From: Pseudocitrobacter sp913778145
GTDB lineage: Bacteria; Pseudomonadota; Gammaproteobacteria; Enterobacterales; Enterobacteriaceae
DNA: 64,000 nucleotides
Assembly (NCBI GenBank): GCA_035726825.1
Contig: JALNTX010000003.1
Location: forward strand, 401,268 to 465,267
Direction of reading: 5' to 3'
Below, piece after piece: positions 44,660 to 53,846 of this stretch. The first letter of the stretch is position 1. The number at the start of each line of letters is the position of its first letter. The notes under the pieces are model-generated. The model saw nothing but the letters and a program-made list of their open reading frames with translations. It ran no database searches and was not told the origin of the DNA. The position numbers and the translations under genes were made by a program.

Positions 44660-45799
44660 GTTCTCCTTTTGTGAATGAATGGTTGAAATAAATGCTGAAA
44701 AGCGACGTCAGAAGCTCGCCTGTGGCTGGAACAGTTGATATGACTGGTGCAGATGAAAATTTCTGCGGGCGTCAGTCTCTCACTGCGCGTGAGCGACTGA
44801 CGCCCTGGTCTGGCGCAGGCGCTGAAAATTAACAGTCTGGTGCAGGTTAACGGTCACGCGGCAGTAAATGCCTTTCGGCAAATGCAGGCCGCAGCCCGTC
44901 ATGTAAAGGGCGCTGGTTATCAGCAGGGTATAAGTGGGCCGGGAAAATTCCGGCAAAGAGAAGCCGTTCAGCCGGTGAAGACTGTTGCCGTTAAGCGATG
45001 ACGATGAAGCCGTCCAGGTGTATGTACTCTTAGCCTCAAACGCTTTCGCGTTCCGGTATTGCGGAGGTCGTACCGGTAGAAAGGGCTGGTCATCCTGATA
45101 AATCAGGGGCTTCTTGCAGACCATGAAGCAAGGGCGTTGTCCACGACAACATAGTGCAGGAGGGAGATTACGCCTTTATTTCTGGCGCAGAAAGGGGAAA
45201 CTCATTTTTCTGGAAATAGAGTTGTTTGTAGATTTTCTCGCGATTTTGTGAATGTAAATCTACAATGCTTCACACACCTTTCCAGCCAAGCAATATCGTA
45301 CGGTCCATTCGTCGATAAGCCTCTCACCATCAATGGTACATACCCGGTACCGCATCTTCATTTTCCACAACGAAGTAGTAGACCATGTCATAGAACAATT
45401 CACCAAGCGGCTTCTACATTGGCTACATCAAATGTAAGCCATGGCAACGTCAGACAAGCGAATGACTGCCACAAAGCACCATATCCAATCAGCGTTTAAG
45501 CAACGTTTTGTGATAATCGGCCAGCATCGTAAAATAAGCAAGAGAGTTTCCAGGAAACCATCACGGTTCCCGAATTGGTCATTTCAGCAGCACTATAGCT
45601 AAGACATACAGTGCTAATACTAAAATACGACCATCTCAATTAATTGTTATCCAAAGCAAAGATTGAATCATCAAATGAAATCGCCTACGATAGCGGAAGC
45701 CATCCCCCGGGATCCTTAGCCTCTACACGATAGTCACGCTCGTACGAGGTGTACGGGGCTCGCCGACAGCTTGTCGGCGTCGAAAGAAAGGAGCCCGGT
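44660..45799. other. gene-poor, partly degraded stretch of the island
   Basis: No convincing gene of normal size. A 114-codon frame on the minus strand (44780-45124, MVCKKPLIYQDDQPF...) lacks a ribosome site and a recognised domain. It has faint likeness to small SymE-type toxins but too little to call. A short stem GTTGTC/GACAAC lies at 45136-45150 and a 10-base inverted repeat at 45226-45265. The stretch 45280-45700 shows only fragmented frames in both directions, as expected for decayed DNA. Confidence 0.5.
45226..45265. repeat. 10-base inverted repeat with 20-base spacer
   Basis: TTGTAGATTT and AAATCTACAA are perfect inverted arms at 45226-45235 and 45256-45265. The symmetric layout could be an operator for a dimer pair or a recombination site. 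It is not next to any clear gene. Confidence 0.6.
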
Positions 45800-45898
45800 A
45801 TGAAACAGAAAACTGTGCTGGTTCACCAGTATCTGCGTTTCCGTTTTGGTCGCTGGGAGCACGTGTGTCAGCACATGCGCTCTTTGCCGAACTGCTAA
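45800..45898 (+). CDS. 32-residue small ORF with strong ribosome site
   Basis: MKQKTVLVHQYLRFRFGRW... ends RSLPNC. GAAAGGAG lies 6 bases before the ATG, an excellent ribosome site. A perfect 8-pair hairpin CGCCGACA/TGTCGGCG (45761-45779) lies just upstream and could fold over or next to the ribosome site. The peptide is basic and aromatic with no membrane helix. Product and function are unrecognised. It converges on the ATPase gene. Confidence 0.45.
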   Translation: MKQKTVLVHQYLRFRFGRWEHVCQHMRSLPNC

Positions 45899-45936
45899 CG
45901 GTTAATCCCGGGGTGATGGTCCTCTTCTGTTGTTAA

Positions 45937-48132
45937 TCAGGTCGTTTGTGTCGTCTTTTCCATCATTGATGTGTAATGCTCTTCATCCTTTGCCGCCTCG
46001 AATACTTTCTTAAACCAGGTAAGATAGCGTTCAACCGAAGCCCCCTCATGAAGAGAGATATTGCGGGCATCCTGGTGAGAATGTCGATTTAGATAACGAG
46101 CAAATATACGGAAACCAGGTTCACCTTCAGGCCCGCTCGCCAGTGTTTCAAGCGCCCGGTGAAGCGTCTCACTTTTCCCCGAAAAACCAAAATAGTATTC
46201 AAGGATTTGCCGCATCGTATTTGGGATCACCACACTGGCAATGTCATCTTTTTGGGCGTGGCGTAAGACATACCAGAGTGCCTGATAGTCGTTCAGTAAT
46301 TCTTTTTCGGAAACAAGGGAAGCAGAACTATGTAAGGATTTGGATACCCGATAAAGCGTCCATTCTGGTGGGCAAGAACCCGCTGCCCTTTTCTTCCGTT
46401 CCGCAGAAAGCAGTAACTCCTGAAAGAAAAACAGGCTGTGCGTCAGAATAATCACTTTCTCACCAATTCTGGCACGTATAACCTGATGCTGGATCAACGA
46501 TGCTATTTCAAAAACATAGTTTTGCGACAGGCTGGATATAGGATCATCAATGACAATTAAACGTTTTCGTTGGTCATTGTCATCACGACTTTTTCTCCCT
46601 GTGCAAGTCTCCAGAAAATAGAGAAAAGCAATCAGCGTCTTTTCCCCTTCACTCAGACTACTAAAAACAGGCGTATCGCTGTTCTCACCTTCCCTCACCA
46701 GACGATAATCATCCCGATCGTCATAGGGAGCAATGCGGAATCCAGTGATTCCAAGGCTATCCAAGCTGTGATTAATACGTTCAATCGTTTCCTGCGTATT
46801 GACGATCAGGCTGGATTTACCGCGAATAATTGCGTTCAGCGTATCAAGCTGGGCCGTAATTTCATCCCGAGACACCGTTAATTTTGCCAATTTTTCAGCA
46901 AGTTCTGCTAGTTGTTCATCATGGTTAATTATCGTATCGGTAGCCAGTTTTCGGATATGACTGAGTAGTCTCTGTTTCAGTCTAACCCGTTCAGTCTGAT
47001 AATTTTCAGCCTTTCGGTTATGTTCGCTTATTATTGTATTAATACTGGCTATCTGCACAGAGACATTGCCAGCCAGAGCAGAAAGATCCTCAACAGCAAT
47101 CGACGCAGAGGGTGATGTCAATTTCTCATCGATATGCAATTTATTTCTTTGATACGCCTGCTCCAGTTCAAGTAGATAGAGATAAACAGGATGTTCCTGA
47201 TCAACTAACGGACACGTTTTTATTAACTGCCGCATATGTTCGGGTTTATCGTGCCAGAATTGATATCGCGCCTGAAGTTCCCGCAACTGGTCCATCGCAG
47301 CTTCCCATGAGGTATCAAAAAGGGCAGTGATTTCCTGTTGAAGTTGCCGGGCATCTATCGGCGTTTGACAAAATGGGCAAATGTCATCACTCAGCCACTG
47401 CTGTCCATTCCTCACCCAGTCAATGTTGCCCAATTGGTTAATTGCGGCAGCAAGACGGCTATCACCTGCTGGAATAAGAGGTTGCATCAATAGCGCAATA
47501 TCATTGTCATTCAAAGGGGATGCTGGCAATGCTTCGAGCAAAGCGTAAGGGTTGCCTTTACTGGCTTCAAGTCGGTGTAGTTCTTCGGTTAATTCCTGCG
47601 TCGAAGTATCTTCGACTTCAGTGTGTTCAAGGATGGTCTGAAAAAGTTTGTCGGTCTGTTTAGTTCCAGACATCAAATCCCATAAATCTGTTTTTCTGAT
47701 TTCTGCGGTAGAACTATAAATCTGTTTTGCGGAGCCATTTTTAATACTTTCTTCCATGCCCTCAACGTCGCGTTTTTGCACGTCCAAAGCATCACGCCGG
47801 GCAAACAAAACTTTACTCTCCGCTTCCAGAGCATCTATTTCAGTTTTAATTTCTGCATTTTCACTATTTAAAGTGAAAATGCCCGGCTGAGAAGGTTGGC
47901 TGAAAATATCGTCTACATACTCCTGATTAAACACCAGGTAGTTCATATCCAGTGGAGGTCGCAGGCTGCACTGGCTGTAATCTGGACGACCATGCTTATA
48001 AAAGTAACCAGAAACGGTTGATTTTCCTGAGCCGTTTTGTCCATAGATAAGAGTGACATACTTACTCAAGTCGAACTCCACTGGCCTTTCGCCCTGATAA
48101 CTGCGAACGCCGTGGATGGAGAGAATGCTCAT
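45937..48132 (-). CDS. RloC-like AAA ATPase with anticodon-nuclease-type C-terminus
   Basis: 731 residues, an SMC/Rad50-like wrapper ATPase. Walker A GQNGSGKST is at 31-39; long coiled-coil arms (about 85-460) hold a zinc-hook-type C252-P-F-C255; the signature LSEGEK and Walker B RLIVIDDP come later. Near the C-terminus R641-x3-E645-x38-H684 (MRQILEYYF ... NRHSHQ) copies the R-x3-E...H layout of the PrrC/RloC tRNA anticodon nucleases. RloC cuts tRNA in response to DNA damage or phage infection, independent of an Hsd complex; no hsd genes are present here. AAGGATAT precedes the ATG. Confidence 0.75.
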   Translation of the reverse strand: MSILSIHGVRSYQGERPVEFDLSKYVTLIYGQNGSGKSTVSGYFYKHGRPDYSQCSLRPPLDMNYLVFNQEYVDDIFSQPSQPGIFTLNSENAEIKTEIDALEAESKVLFARRDALDVQKRDVEGMEESIKNGSAKQIYSSTAEIRKTDLWDLMSGTKQTDKLFQTILEHTEVEDTSTQELTEELHRLEASKGNPYALLEALPASPLNDNDIALLMQPLIPAGDSRLAAAINQLGNIDWVRNGQQWLSDDICPFCQTPIDARQLQQEITALFDTSWEAAMDQLRELQARYQFWHDKPEHMRQLIKTCPLVDQEHPVYLYLLELEQAYQRNKLHIDEKLTSPSASIAVEDLSALAGNVSVQIASINTIISEHNRKAENYQTERVRLKQRLLSHIRKLATDTIINHDEQLAELAEKLAKLTVSRDEITAQLDTLNAIIRGKSSLIVNTQETIERINHSLDSLGITGFRIAPYDDRDDYRLVREGENSDTPVFSSLSEGEKTLIAFLYFLETCTGRKSRDDNDQRKRLIVIDDPISSLSQNYVFEIASLIQHQVIRARIGEKVIILTHSLFFFQELLLSAERKKRAAGSCPPEWTLYRVSKSLHSSASLVSEKELLNDYQALWYVLRHAQKDDIASVVIPNTMRQILEYYFGFSGKSETLHRALETLASGPEGEPGFRIFARYLNRHSHQDARNISLHEGASVERYLTWFKKVFEAAKDEEHYTSMMEKTTQTT

Positions 48133-48288
48133 GCTATATCCTTATCACCGCCTGCTGTATGTGGGTATTTTATCGTCGGAATTTCCTACAGCAAGCTACC
48201 TCACTGATATCTGCCATTTTAAACATTGTCATGGAATGAATATTACTGACATTTTTTAGGTTAGACTCCTTGCTACACAAGGGATATA

Positions 48289-48948
48289 ATGAAAATACAT
48301 ATCAATGAAAACGTCAGTACAGGAGAATCAATGTCTGTTGCCGCTCTGGCCCGCCAGCGGGTTCACCGCATGAAGCGTGGCATCCCCTTTTCCATCAGCG
48401 GGTTTTACTCGCTGGGAAGCCGTGCGTCGGTACAACAGGCAATGAGCCGTCTGGTCAAAGAAGGCCTGCTGGTCCGGGTTGAACGCGGCTTCTACTCCCG
48501 GCCAAAACCGTTAAAAAACCTTCCATCCGTAAACGTTGTCGCCAGCGCCAATGATATTGCCGCAGCATGGGCAAAAGAACGTGGTTACAAAATCACCCTT
48601 CAAGGACTAGAGGCCGCTTACCGGTTAGGACTGCAAACGCAAGCGCCGGTTAAACGCATCTACTGGTCAAACGGCCCCACGCGAGAATTCCGCGTCGGTA
48701 ATGAGCGGGTACGGATCCAGCATAAATCAGCAAGTCGGTTACGTTGGCTGAACCGGCCTGAAGGAGAGCTGATGCGCGGTTTGCTAAGTCTGGATCAGGA
48801 ACATACCCCGCCGGAAATGCTGAAGAATGCTTTTCATCGGCTGAGCATCCCGTCCGCCAAAGCGCGACAGATTGCCGGAAAGTTAATGAATGAGCCTGTG
48901 CTTCATGCGTGGCGCTCGCATCTGATGATGTTGCAAAAGGCACTCTGA
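48289..48948 (+). CDS. AbiEi-like antitoxin (DUF6088 family), type IV TA
   Basis: 219 residues. N-terminal winged helix (RVHRMKRGIPFSISGFYSLGSRASVQQAMSRLVKEGLLVRVERGFYSRP) is the AbiEi-type DNA-binding domain; the rest is the C-terminal antitoxin region. Two starts are possible: ATG 48289 (AAGGGAT upstream) and ATG 48331 (GGAGAATCA upstream); the second gives 205 residues. The stop overlaps the toxin start as TGATG. Such antitoxins repress their own operon and neutralise the nucleotidyltransferase toxin. Confidence 0.85.
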   Translation: MKIHINENVSTGESMSVAALARQRVHRMKRGIPFSISGFYSLGSRASVQQAMSRLVKEGLLVRVERGFYSRPKPLKNLPSVNVVASANDIAAAWAKERGYKITLQGLEAAYRLGLQTQAPVKRIYWSNGPTREFRVGNERVRIQHKSASRLRWLNRPEGELMRGLLSLDQEHTPPEMLKNAFHRLSIPSAKARQIAGKLMNEPVLHAWRSHLMMLQKAL

Positions 48949-50015
48949 TGAACATTTTTGATTACTACCGGAGCGCATCGCAACGCCGTGAACTTCAGGA
49001 AATCCTCTCTTACGCGGCGCAGCAGCATCCCTCCGGGCTGGGAGCCAGCTTTCTGGAAAAGGATCTCTGGGTAACGGAGATCCTTCGGCTGCTTTTTAAT
49101 GAGGATCTGCTGGGAGATTTATCTGTCGCGTTTAAAGGTGGAACGGCGTTAAGCAAATGCTGGAACGTGATTGAGCGTTTTTCTGAAGATATCGATCTTT
49201 CTGTTCACTGGGCCGATCTGGCAGGCCACTCAGAAGAGAAAGAACAGCAGGCATGGGAGCAAAGCACGCTAAATAACAGCCAGAATCGCCGGTTCAGAGA
49301 GCAGCAGCAAGAGCGCTTAACAGAATGGACAAACGCGCTGGCAGAACGGTTAAACCAACGCTTTCAGGCTTATGAAATTCCGGGCCTTGAAGCAAAAATG
49401 GAACCCGACAGTGGTGGCGAAAAAGTCGATATCTATTTCCCACGGGTGAAAGAAGACAGTATGGCCTATCAGCGCGATCATATTCTGCTGGAATTTGGCG
49501 GACGAAATCGTGGCAAGCCAACCGATCTGATGCCTGTTGTAAGCTATCTGTCCGGGATCGCAGGCATGGATACACTCCAGTTACCCACCGCGACCGTAAA
49601 CGCTTATGACACCGGTTATATTCTTTGGGAAAAGCTGACGGCGCTGCACCAGTTCTGCACGCAAACCAAAGCGCCAAATCCGGCCCGACTGGCACGCCAT
49701 TGGTATGATGTGGATTGTCTGCTGAGTAATCATTTTGCCAGCCCCTATGAAACGCTGGAAGCCATGCGCAATGTGGTCGAGATGAAGCAACGTCGCTGGT
49801 CTGTGCCGGGTGTGGATTTTACTCAGGTGATTGTCGGAAACCTGCAACTGTTGCCTGACGATGCTGAACGGTTCGCAGCGATCGCCGGGGATCATCAAAC
49901 GGCGGTGGAAGGGGGAATGTTCTTTCATCAGCCTGACAGATTTGCTGACATTGCCGATCGTCTTCGTCATGCGCAAGATGAAATCAATCGTTTTATGCGT
50001 GATTCAGAGGTATAA
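48948..50015 (+). CDS. AbiEii-like nucleotidyltransferase toxin
   Basis: 355 residues. The AbiEii/MenT nucleotidyltransferase core appears as AFKGGTALSKCW (63-72) and SEDIDLSV (79-86), the GG...(D/E)xD catalytic pattern. The ATG at 48948 overlaps the antitoxin stop; a GTG 13 codons upstream is rejected. Family toxins add nucleotides to tRNA acceptor ends or otherwise stop growth, giving abortive infection. Confidence 0.88.
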   Translation: MNIFDYYRSASQRRELQEILSYAAQQHPSGLGASFLEKDLWVTEILRLLFNEDLLGDLSVAFKGGTALSKCWNVIERFSEDIDLSVHWADLAGHSEEKEQQAWEQSTLNNSQNRRFREQQQERLTEWTNALAERLNQRFQAYEIPGLEAKMEPDSGGEKVDIYFPRVKEDSMAYQRDHILLEFGGRNRGKPTDLMPVVSYLSGIAGMDTLQLPTATVNAYDTGYILWEKLTALHQFCTQTKAPNPARLARHWYDVDCLLSNHFASPYETLEAMRNVVEMKQRRWSVPGVDFTQVIVGNLQLLPDDAERFAAIAGDHQTAVEGGMFFHQPDRFADIADRLRHAQDEINRFMRDSEV

Positions 50016-50198
50016 CCTGGTCCTGCCAATTGCTCCCCCAGCCATATGACATAATCCTTTTGAATAATAGGGTTTTTATGCTTGTACTCTAGCCCATTCG
50101 CGGTATCATTTTACGATCTCTCTTCCAGTTTTATGCTTACCGCCTTTGCCTATCGTAGAACAATGCCGGGAAGCGTTATCAGCGATTAAGGGCAAGGA

Positions 50199-52526
50199 AT
50201 GGGCTTCTGGATATTTGTTATTATGCTGGCGGTTATCTGGCTTCTGTTTTCCAAAAAGAAAAAATCGCCACCCCCCAGAGTAAACAACAAAATCATCACC
50301 AAAATAAATCATTCATCTCGACAGAAATCTCTCAATAAGCCAGATAACAGCATGACAAATATGCATTCTCAGGCCTCCGATGATGACGAACTGGCAACCT
50401 TTACTTTTGTGAACGGGCAGACGGTTGAATACAGCACCAGCCGCCAGCCGTCACGAGAAAACGCCGCCCGTAGCAATACCACTCCAGCGCGATGGGTCAA
50501 ACCGGGAGAAAGCATCACCATTCAAAATGTCGTCATTAATCACGGTTATTTTTATTTCGGCGGGCGGTTAAAAACACATTCATCAGGAGAATATGGATAT
50601 CTTTATAACGATGACTCCGACGCTTCGCTGGTTAATGACGCTTTTCCCATCGAGCCTGGTTCACGGCATTATTATGATGAGTCACTGGGATACTGGCCCA
50701 GCTTTGCCACACTCTCCCCTCGCTGCCGTGGCGCCTATCTTGACTGGCTGGCAAGCGATCGCAGCGATGCGAGCTGCCCCGTTGGCTATGTTTTTATCTA
50801 TTTTTACGGTCTAGAACGCCGCGTACTGGCCGATGGCACACAAGAAGCCATTTCTGACGATGAATTCAAAGCATTATTCGAAGAGATATCGCGCCTGAGA
50901 ACCGTATTTCAGGCAAGCGGTTCCTTCCGGCATTATGCAACGCAGTTGCTGGAAATGATGATCGTTCTCCGACCGAAGTTGCTTTCTATATATACCGAAA
51001 ACGAATATTTCTCATCGAGGAGTTCATTACTGTTCAGATTAAATCTAGCGACTGTGGTCGATAAAGGACAACCTATTTGTGCCGCTCTGGCACTGGCATG
51101 GATATACTATTTTCCTGATTACACCCTGCGCACGCCTGCCCGTCGATGTCATGCTGAATTTTCCGCATTATTCAAACAGCGTTATACTCAAAAATACGGT
51201 GACGGTATTGTCGTCAAACCCAATAAAACACGGTTGTATTTAAGCTATACCCCCGCCAGTGGTACGCTTCGGGAACTTCAGGTAAAAAAACAGATGGATC
51301 TTCCCGATCCCAGCGTTTTAAAAGCCCCAGTTCAGAAATTAATTTCTGTTGCAGAATCCTGTATCAACGCGCTGGATGCCTACAGTCGCTATCTCGGTAA
51401 AAAAGATGCCTCACCAAGTGATGTCGCCGCCATCATGCTGCTTCCCGATGAAATACTGACCGAAGATGCAGAACGTCTATTTGCTGAATTTAAACACTGG
51501 GCAGATGAGAAAATCCGTGAACATTCAGGACTGGCGACAGTGGCTGATTTCTGGGCCAGACTGGGTATGCCTGTACCGGATAAGATTAATAAGAAAGAAG
51601 CCGAGCTGATGCAAAATTTCGCCCGGCGAGCAGGCTACGGCATTGCGCCGGATATGCGCTATCACCTTGTCAGACCGGATCCAGAAGGTCATCTTGTTTT
51701 ATTTCCTGAAGGGCATGCGGAATTCTACGTACCGTCGGCGGAATTTACGTCAGTCTCTGTGGCGCTTCGGTTGGGTGCCATGATTGCACAAATGGACAAG
51801 CGCGTGGATGTTGCTGAACAGGCCGCGCTGGAGAAAACGATTAATCATAACGATGCGCTGTCGCCAACAGAAAAACGTTCGCTGCACGCCTACCTCACCT
51901 GGCGGCTCAATACGCCTGCAAATCAGGCTGGTCTGAAAGGTAAAATTGAGCAACTCAGCGATAAAGATAAATCCACTATTGGCAACGTGATTATCAGCGT
52001 CGCCTGCGCAGATGGAAAAATCGATCCGGCTGAAATCAAACAACTGGAAAAAATCTACGCCAGCCTCGGTCTGGACAGCAGTGCCGTTACCAGCGATATC
52101 CACCGACTGTCAACCGCAGAAACAACTCCGACAGCTACGTTACAAACCCCATCAGCGACGAGCGGCGCGTTTTCTCTTGATGAACGGATCCTTGCCCGTC
52201 ATGAATCCGACACAACGGACGTACGCCAGTTACTGAACACCATCTTCACCGAAGATGAACCCGCAGACGAATCCCCAGCGGAGATCCCGCCACACGCTGG
52301 CGCAGGTCTTGATGAAGCACATCATCAACTTTACCAACGTTTGCAGGAAAAAGAACGCTGGGCGCGAAACGAAGTCGCTGAGCTATGCCAGCAGTTTAAT
52401 TTGATGCTAAGCGGCGCGATTGAAGCAATTAATGACTGGTCTTTCGAACAGGTTGACGCCCCGGTGCTTGATGATGACGATGATATTTACGTTGACCTGG
52501 AAATTGCACAAGAACTCAAAGGATAA
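50199..52526 (+). CDS. TerB-domain protein, Shango SngA-like
   Basis: 775 residues. One N-terminal membrane helix (about 3-17, FWIFVIMLAVIWLLF) followed by KKKK suggests an inner-membrane anchor. A TerB_N region (about 95-300, with GYWPSFATLSPRCRGAYLDWLAS), a central TerB helical domain (about 515-640; ACADGKIDPAEIKQLEKIYASLG) and a TerB_C-type tail ending in an acidic patch (DDDDDIYVDLEIA) follow. It is three bases from the ATPase gene, so the three genes form one operon. Together they match the Shango phage-defence composition (TerB protein, ATPase, helicase). Confidence 0.8.
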   Translation: MGFWIFVIMLAVIWLLFSKKKKSPPPRVNNKIITKINHSSRQKSLNKPDNSMTNMHSQASDDDELATFTFVNGQTVEYSTSRQPSRENAARSNTTPARWVKPGESITIQNVVINHGYFYFGGRLKTHSSGEYGYLYNDDSDASLVNDAFPIEPGSRHYYDESLGYWPSFATLSPRCRGAYLDWLASDRSDASCPVGYVFIYFYGLERRVLADGTQEAISDDEFKALFEEISRLRTVFQASGSFRHYATQLLEMMIVLRPKLLSIYTENEYFSSRSSLLFRLNLATVVDKGQPICAALALAWIYYFPDYTLRTPARRCHAEFSALFKQRYTQKYGDGIVVKPNKTRLYLSYTPASGTLRELQVKKQMDLPDPSVLKAPVQKLISVAESCINALDAYSRYLGKKDASPSDVAAIMLLPDEILTEDAERLFAEFKHWADEKIREHSGLATVADFWARLGMPVPDKINKKEAELMQNFARRAGYGIAPDMRYHLVRPDPEGHLVLFPEGHAEFYVPSAEFTSVSVALRLGAMIAQMDKRVDVAEQAALEKTINHNDALSPTEKRSLHAYLTWRLNTPANQAGLKGKIEQLSDKDKSTIGNVIISVACADGKIDPAEIKQLEKIYASLGLDSSAVTSDIHRLSTAETTPTATLQTPSATSGAFSLDERILARHESDTTDVRQLLNTIFTEDEPADESPAEIPPHAGAGLDEAHHQLYQRLQEKERWARNEVAELCQQFNLMLSGAIEAINDWSFEQVDAPVLDDDDDIYVDLEIAQELKG

Positions 52527-52529
52527 TTT

Positions 52530-53846
52530 ATGTCTGGCATTCGTATTCGTCTCAAAGAAAGAGACGCTATTATTCAGTCACTGAAGTCAGGTGTTACGCC
52601 TAAAATTGGTATTCAGCACATTCAGGTTGGCCGGGTCAACGAAATAAAAGCGCTGTATCAGGATATTGAGCGTATCGCTGATGGCGGCGCAGGATTCCGG
52701 CTGATTATTGGGGAATATGGCTCAGGTAAGACATTCTTTTTAAGCGTTGTGCGCTCAATTGCGCTAGAAAAAAAGCTGGTGACAATCAGCGCCGATTTAT
52801 CCCCGGACAGGCGCATCCACGCGACGGGTGGGCAGGCGCGTAACCTCTACTCCGAGCTAATGAAAAATCTATCCACCCGAAATAAGCCGGATGGAAACGC
52901 ATTATTAAGCGTGGTTGAGCGCTTTATCACGGAAGCCAGAAAAGAAGCAGAAAGTACAAATGTGTCAGTTCCGACGATTATTCACCAAAAGCTCGCCGCC
53001 CTGTCTGATATGGTTGGCGGTTACGATTTCGCCAAAGTCATTGAATGTTACTGGCAGGGCCACGAGCAGGATAATGAGACATTGAAATCAAATGCCATCC
53101 GCTGGCTAAGAGGTGAATACACCACGAAAACCGACGCCCGTAACGATCTGGGTGTGCGCACCATTATTTCTGATGCCTCTTTCTACGATTCGCTAAAGCT
53201 GATGAGCCTGTTTGTCCGTCAGGCCGGATACGCGGGTCTGCTGGTGAATCTGGATGAGATGGTCAATCTGTATAAGCTCAGTAACACTCAGGCCCGCGTT
53301 GCCAACTATGAACAGATACTGCGTATTCTGAATGACTGCCTGCAAGGGACGGCTGAATATATCGGTTTTTTACTTGGCGGTACGCCAGAATTCCTGTTCG
53401 ATCCGCGCAAGGGGTTGTACAGCTACGAAGCGCTCCAGTCCCGACTGGCGGAAAATAGCTTCGCTCAGCGGGCTGGTGTCATTGATTATTCGTCCCCTTC
53501 CCTGCACTTAGCCAGCCTGACGCCGGAAGAACTCTATATTCTGTTGAAAAACCTTCGTCACGTTTATTCCGGCGGCGATGCGGATAAGTATCTGGTTCCT
53601 GATGATGCGCTGACGGCATTTTTACGCCACTGTAGCAACACTATTGGCGATGCCTATTTCCGTACGCCACGAAACACGATTAAAGCCTTCCTGGATATGC
53701 TGGCCGTGCTGGAACAAAACCCATCCATTCAGTGGTCACAGTTAATCGCCGGTGTCGCGATCGCGGAAGAAAAACCCAGTGATATGGATGAAATAACATC
53801 GGCAGAAGATGCCGATGAGGACGGTCTGGCCGACTTCAGATTATGA
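52530..53846 (+). CDS. BrxD-like ATPase, Shango SngB-like
   Basis: 438 residues. Walker A GEYGSGKT at 61-68, Walker B LLVNLDE with D242-E243, and the helical AAA lid typical of the BREX ATP-binding protein BrxD (DUF2791) family. VGRVNEIKALYQDIE precedes the P-loop. It begins 3 bases after the TerB gene and overlaps the helicase gene by ATGA. In Shango the ATPase acts with the TerB protein and helicase; the mechanism is not known in detail. Confidence 0.82.
   Translation: MSGIRIRLKERDAIIQSLKSGVTPKIGIQHIQVGRVNEIKALYQDIERIADGGAGFRLIIGEYGSGKTFFLSVVRSIALEKKLVTISADLSPDRRIHATGGQARNLYSELMKNLSTRNKPDGNALLSVVERFITEARKEAESTNVSVPTIIHQKLAALSDMVGGYDFAKVIECYWQGHEQDNETLKSNAIRWLRGEYTTKTDARNDLGVRTIISDASFYDSLKLMSLFVRQAGYAGLLVNLDEMVNLYKLSNTQARVANYEQILRILNDCLQGTAEYIGFLLGGTPEFLFDPRKGLYSYEALQSRLAENSFAQRAGVIDYSSPSLHLASLTPEELYILLKNLRHVYSGGDADKYLVPDDALTAFLRHCSNTIGDAYFRTPRNTIKAFLDMLAVLEQNPSIQWSQLIAGVAIAEEKPSDMDEITSAEDADEDGLADFRL

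Noticed and set aside
44780..45124. 114-codon minus-strand ORF with faint SymE-like features
   Set aside because: No ribosome site and the resemblance is too weak; described only within the gene-poor stretch.
45248..45499. 83-codon plus-strand ORF
   Set aside because: No ribosome site or domain, composition like decayed DNA, broken frames on both strands around it.
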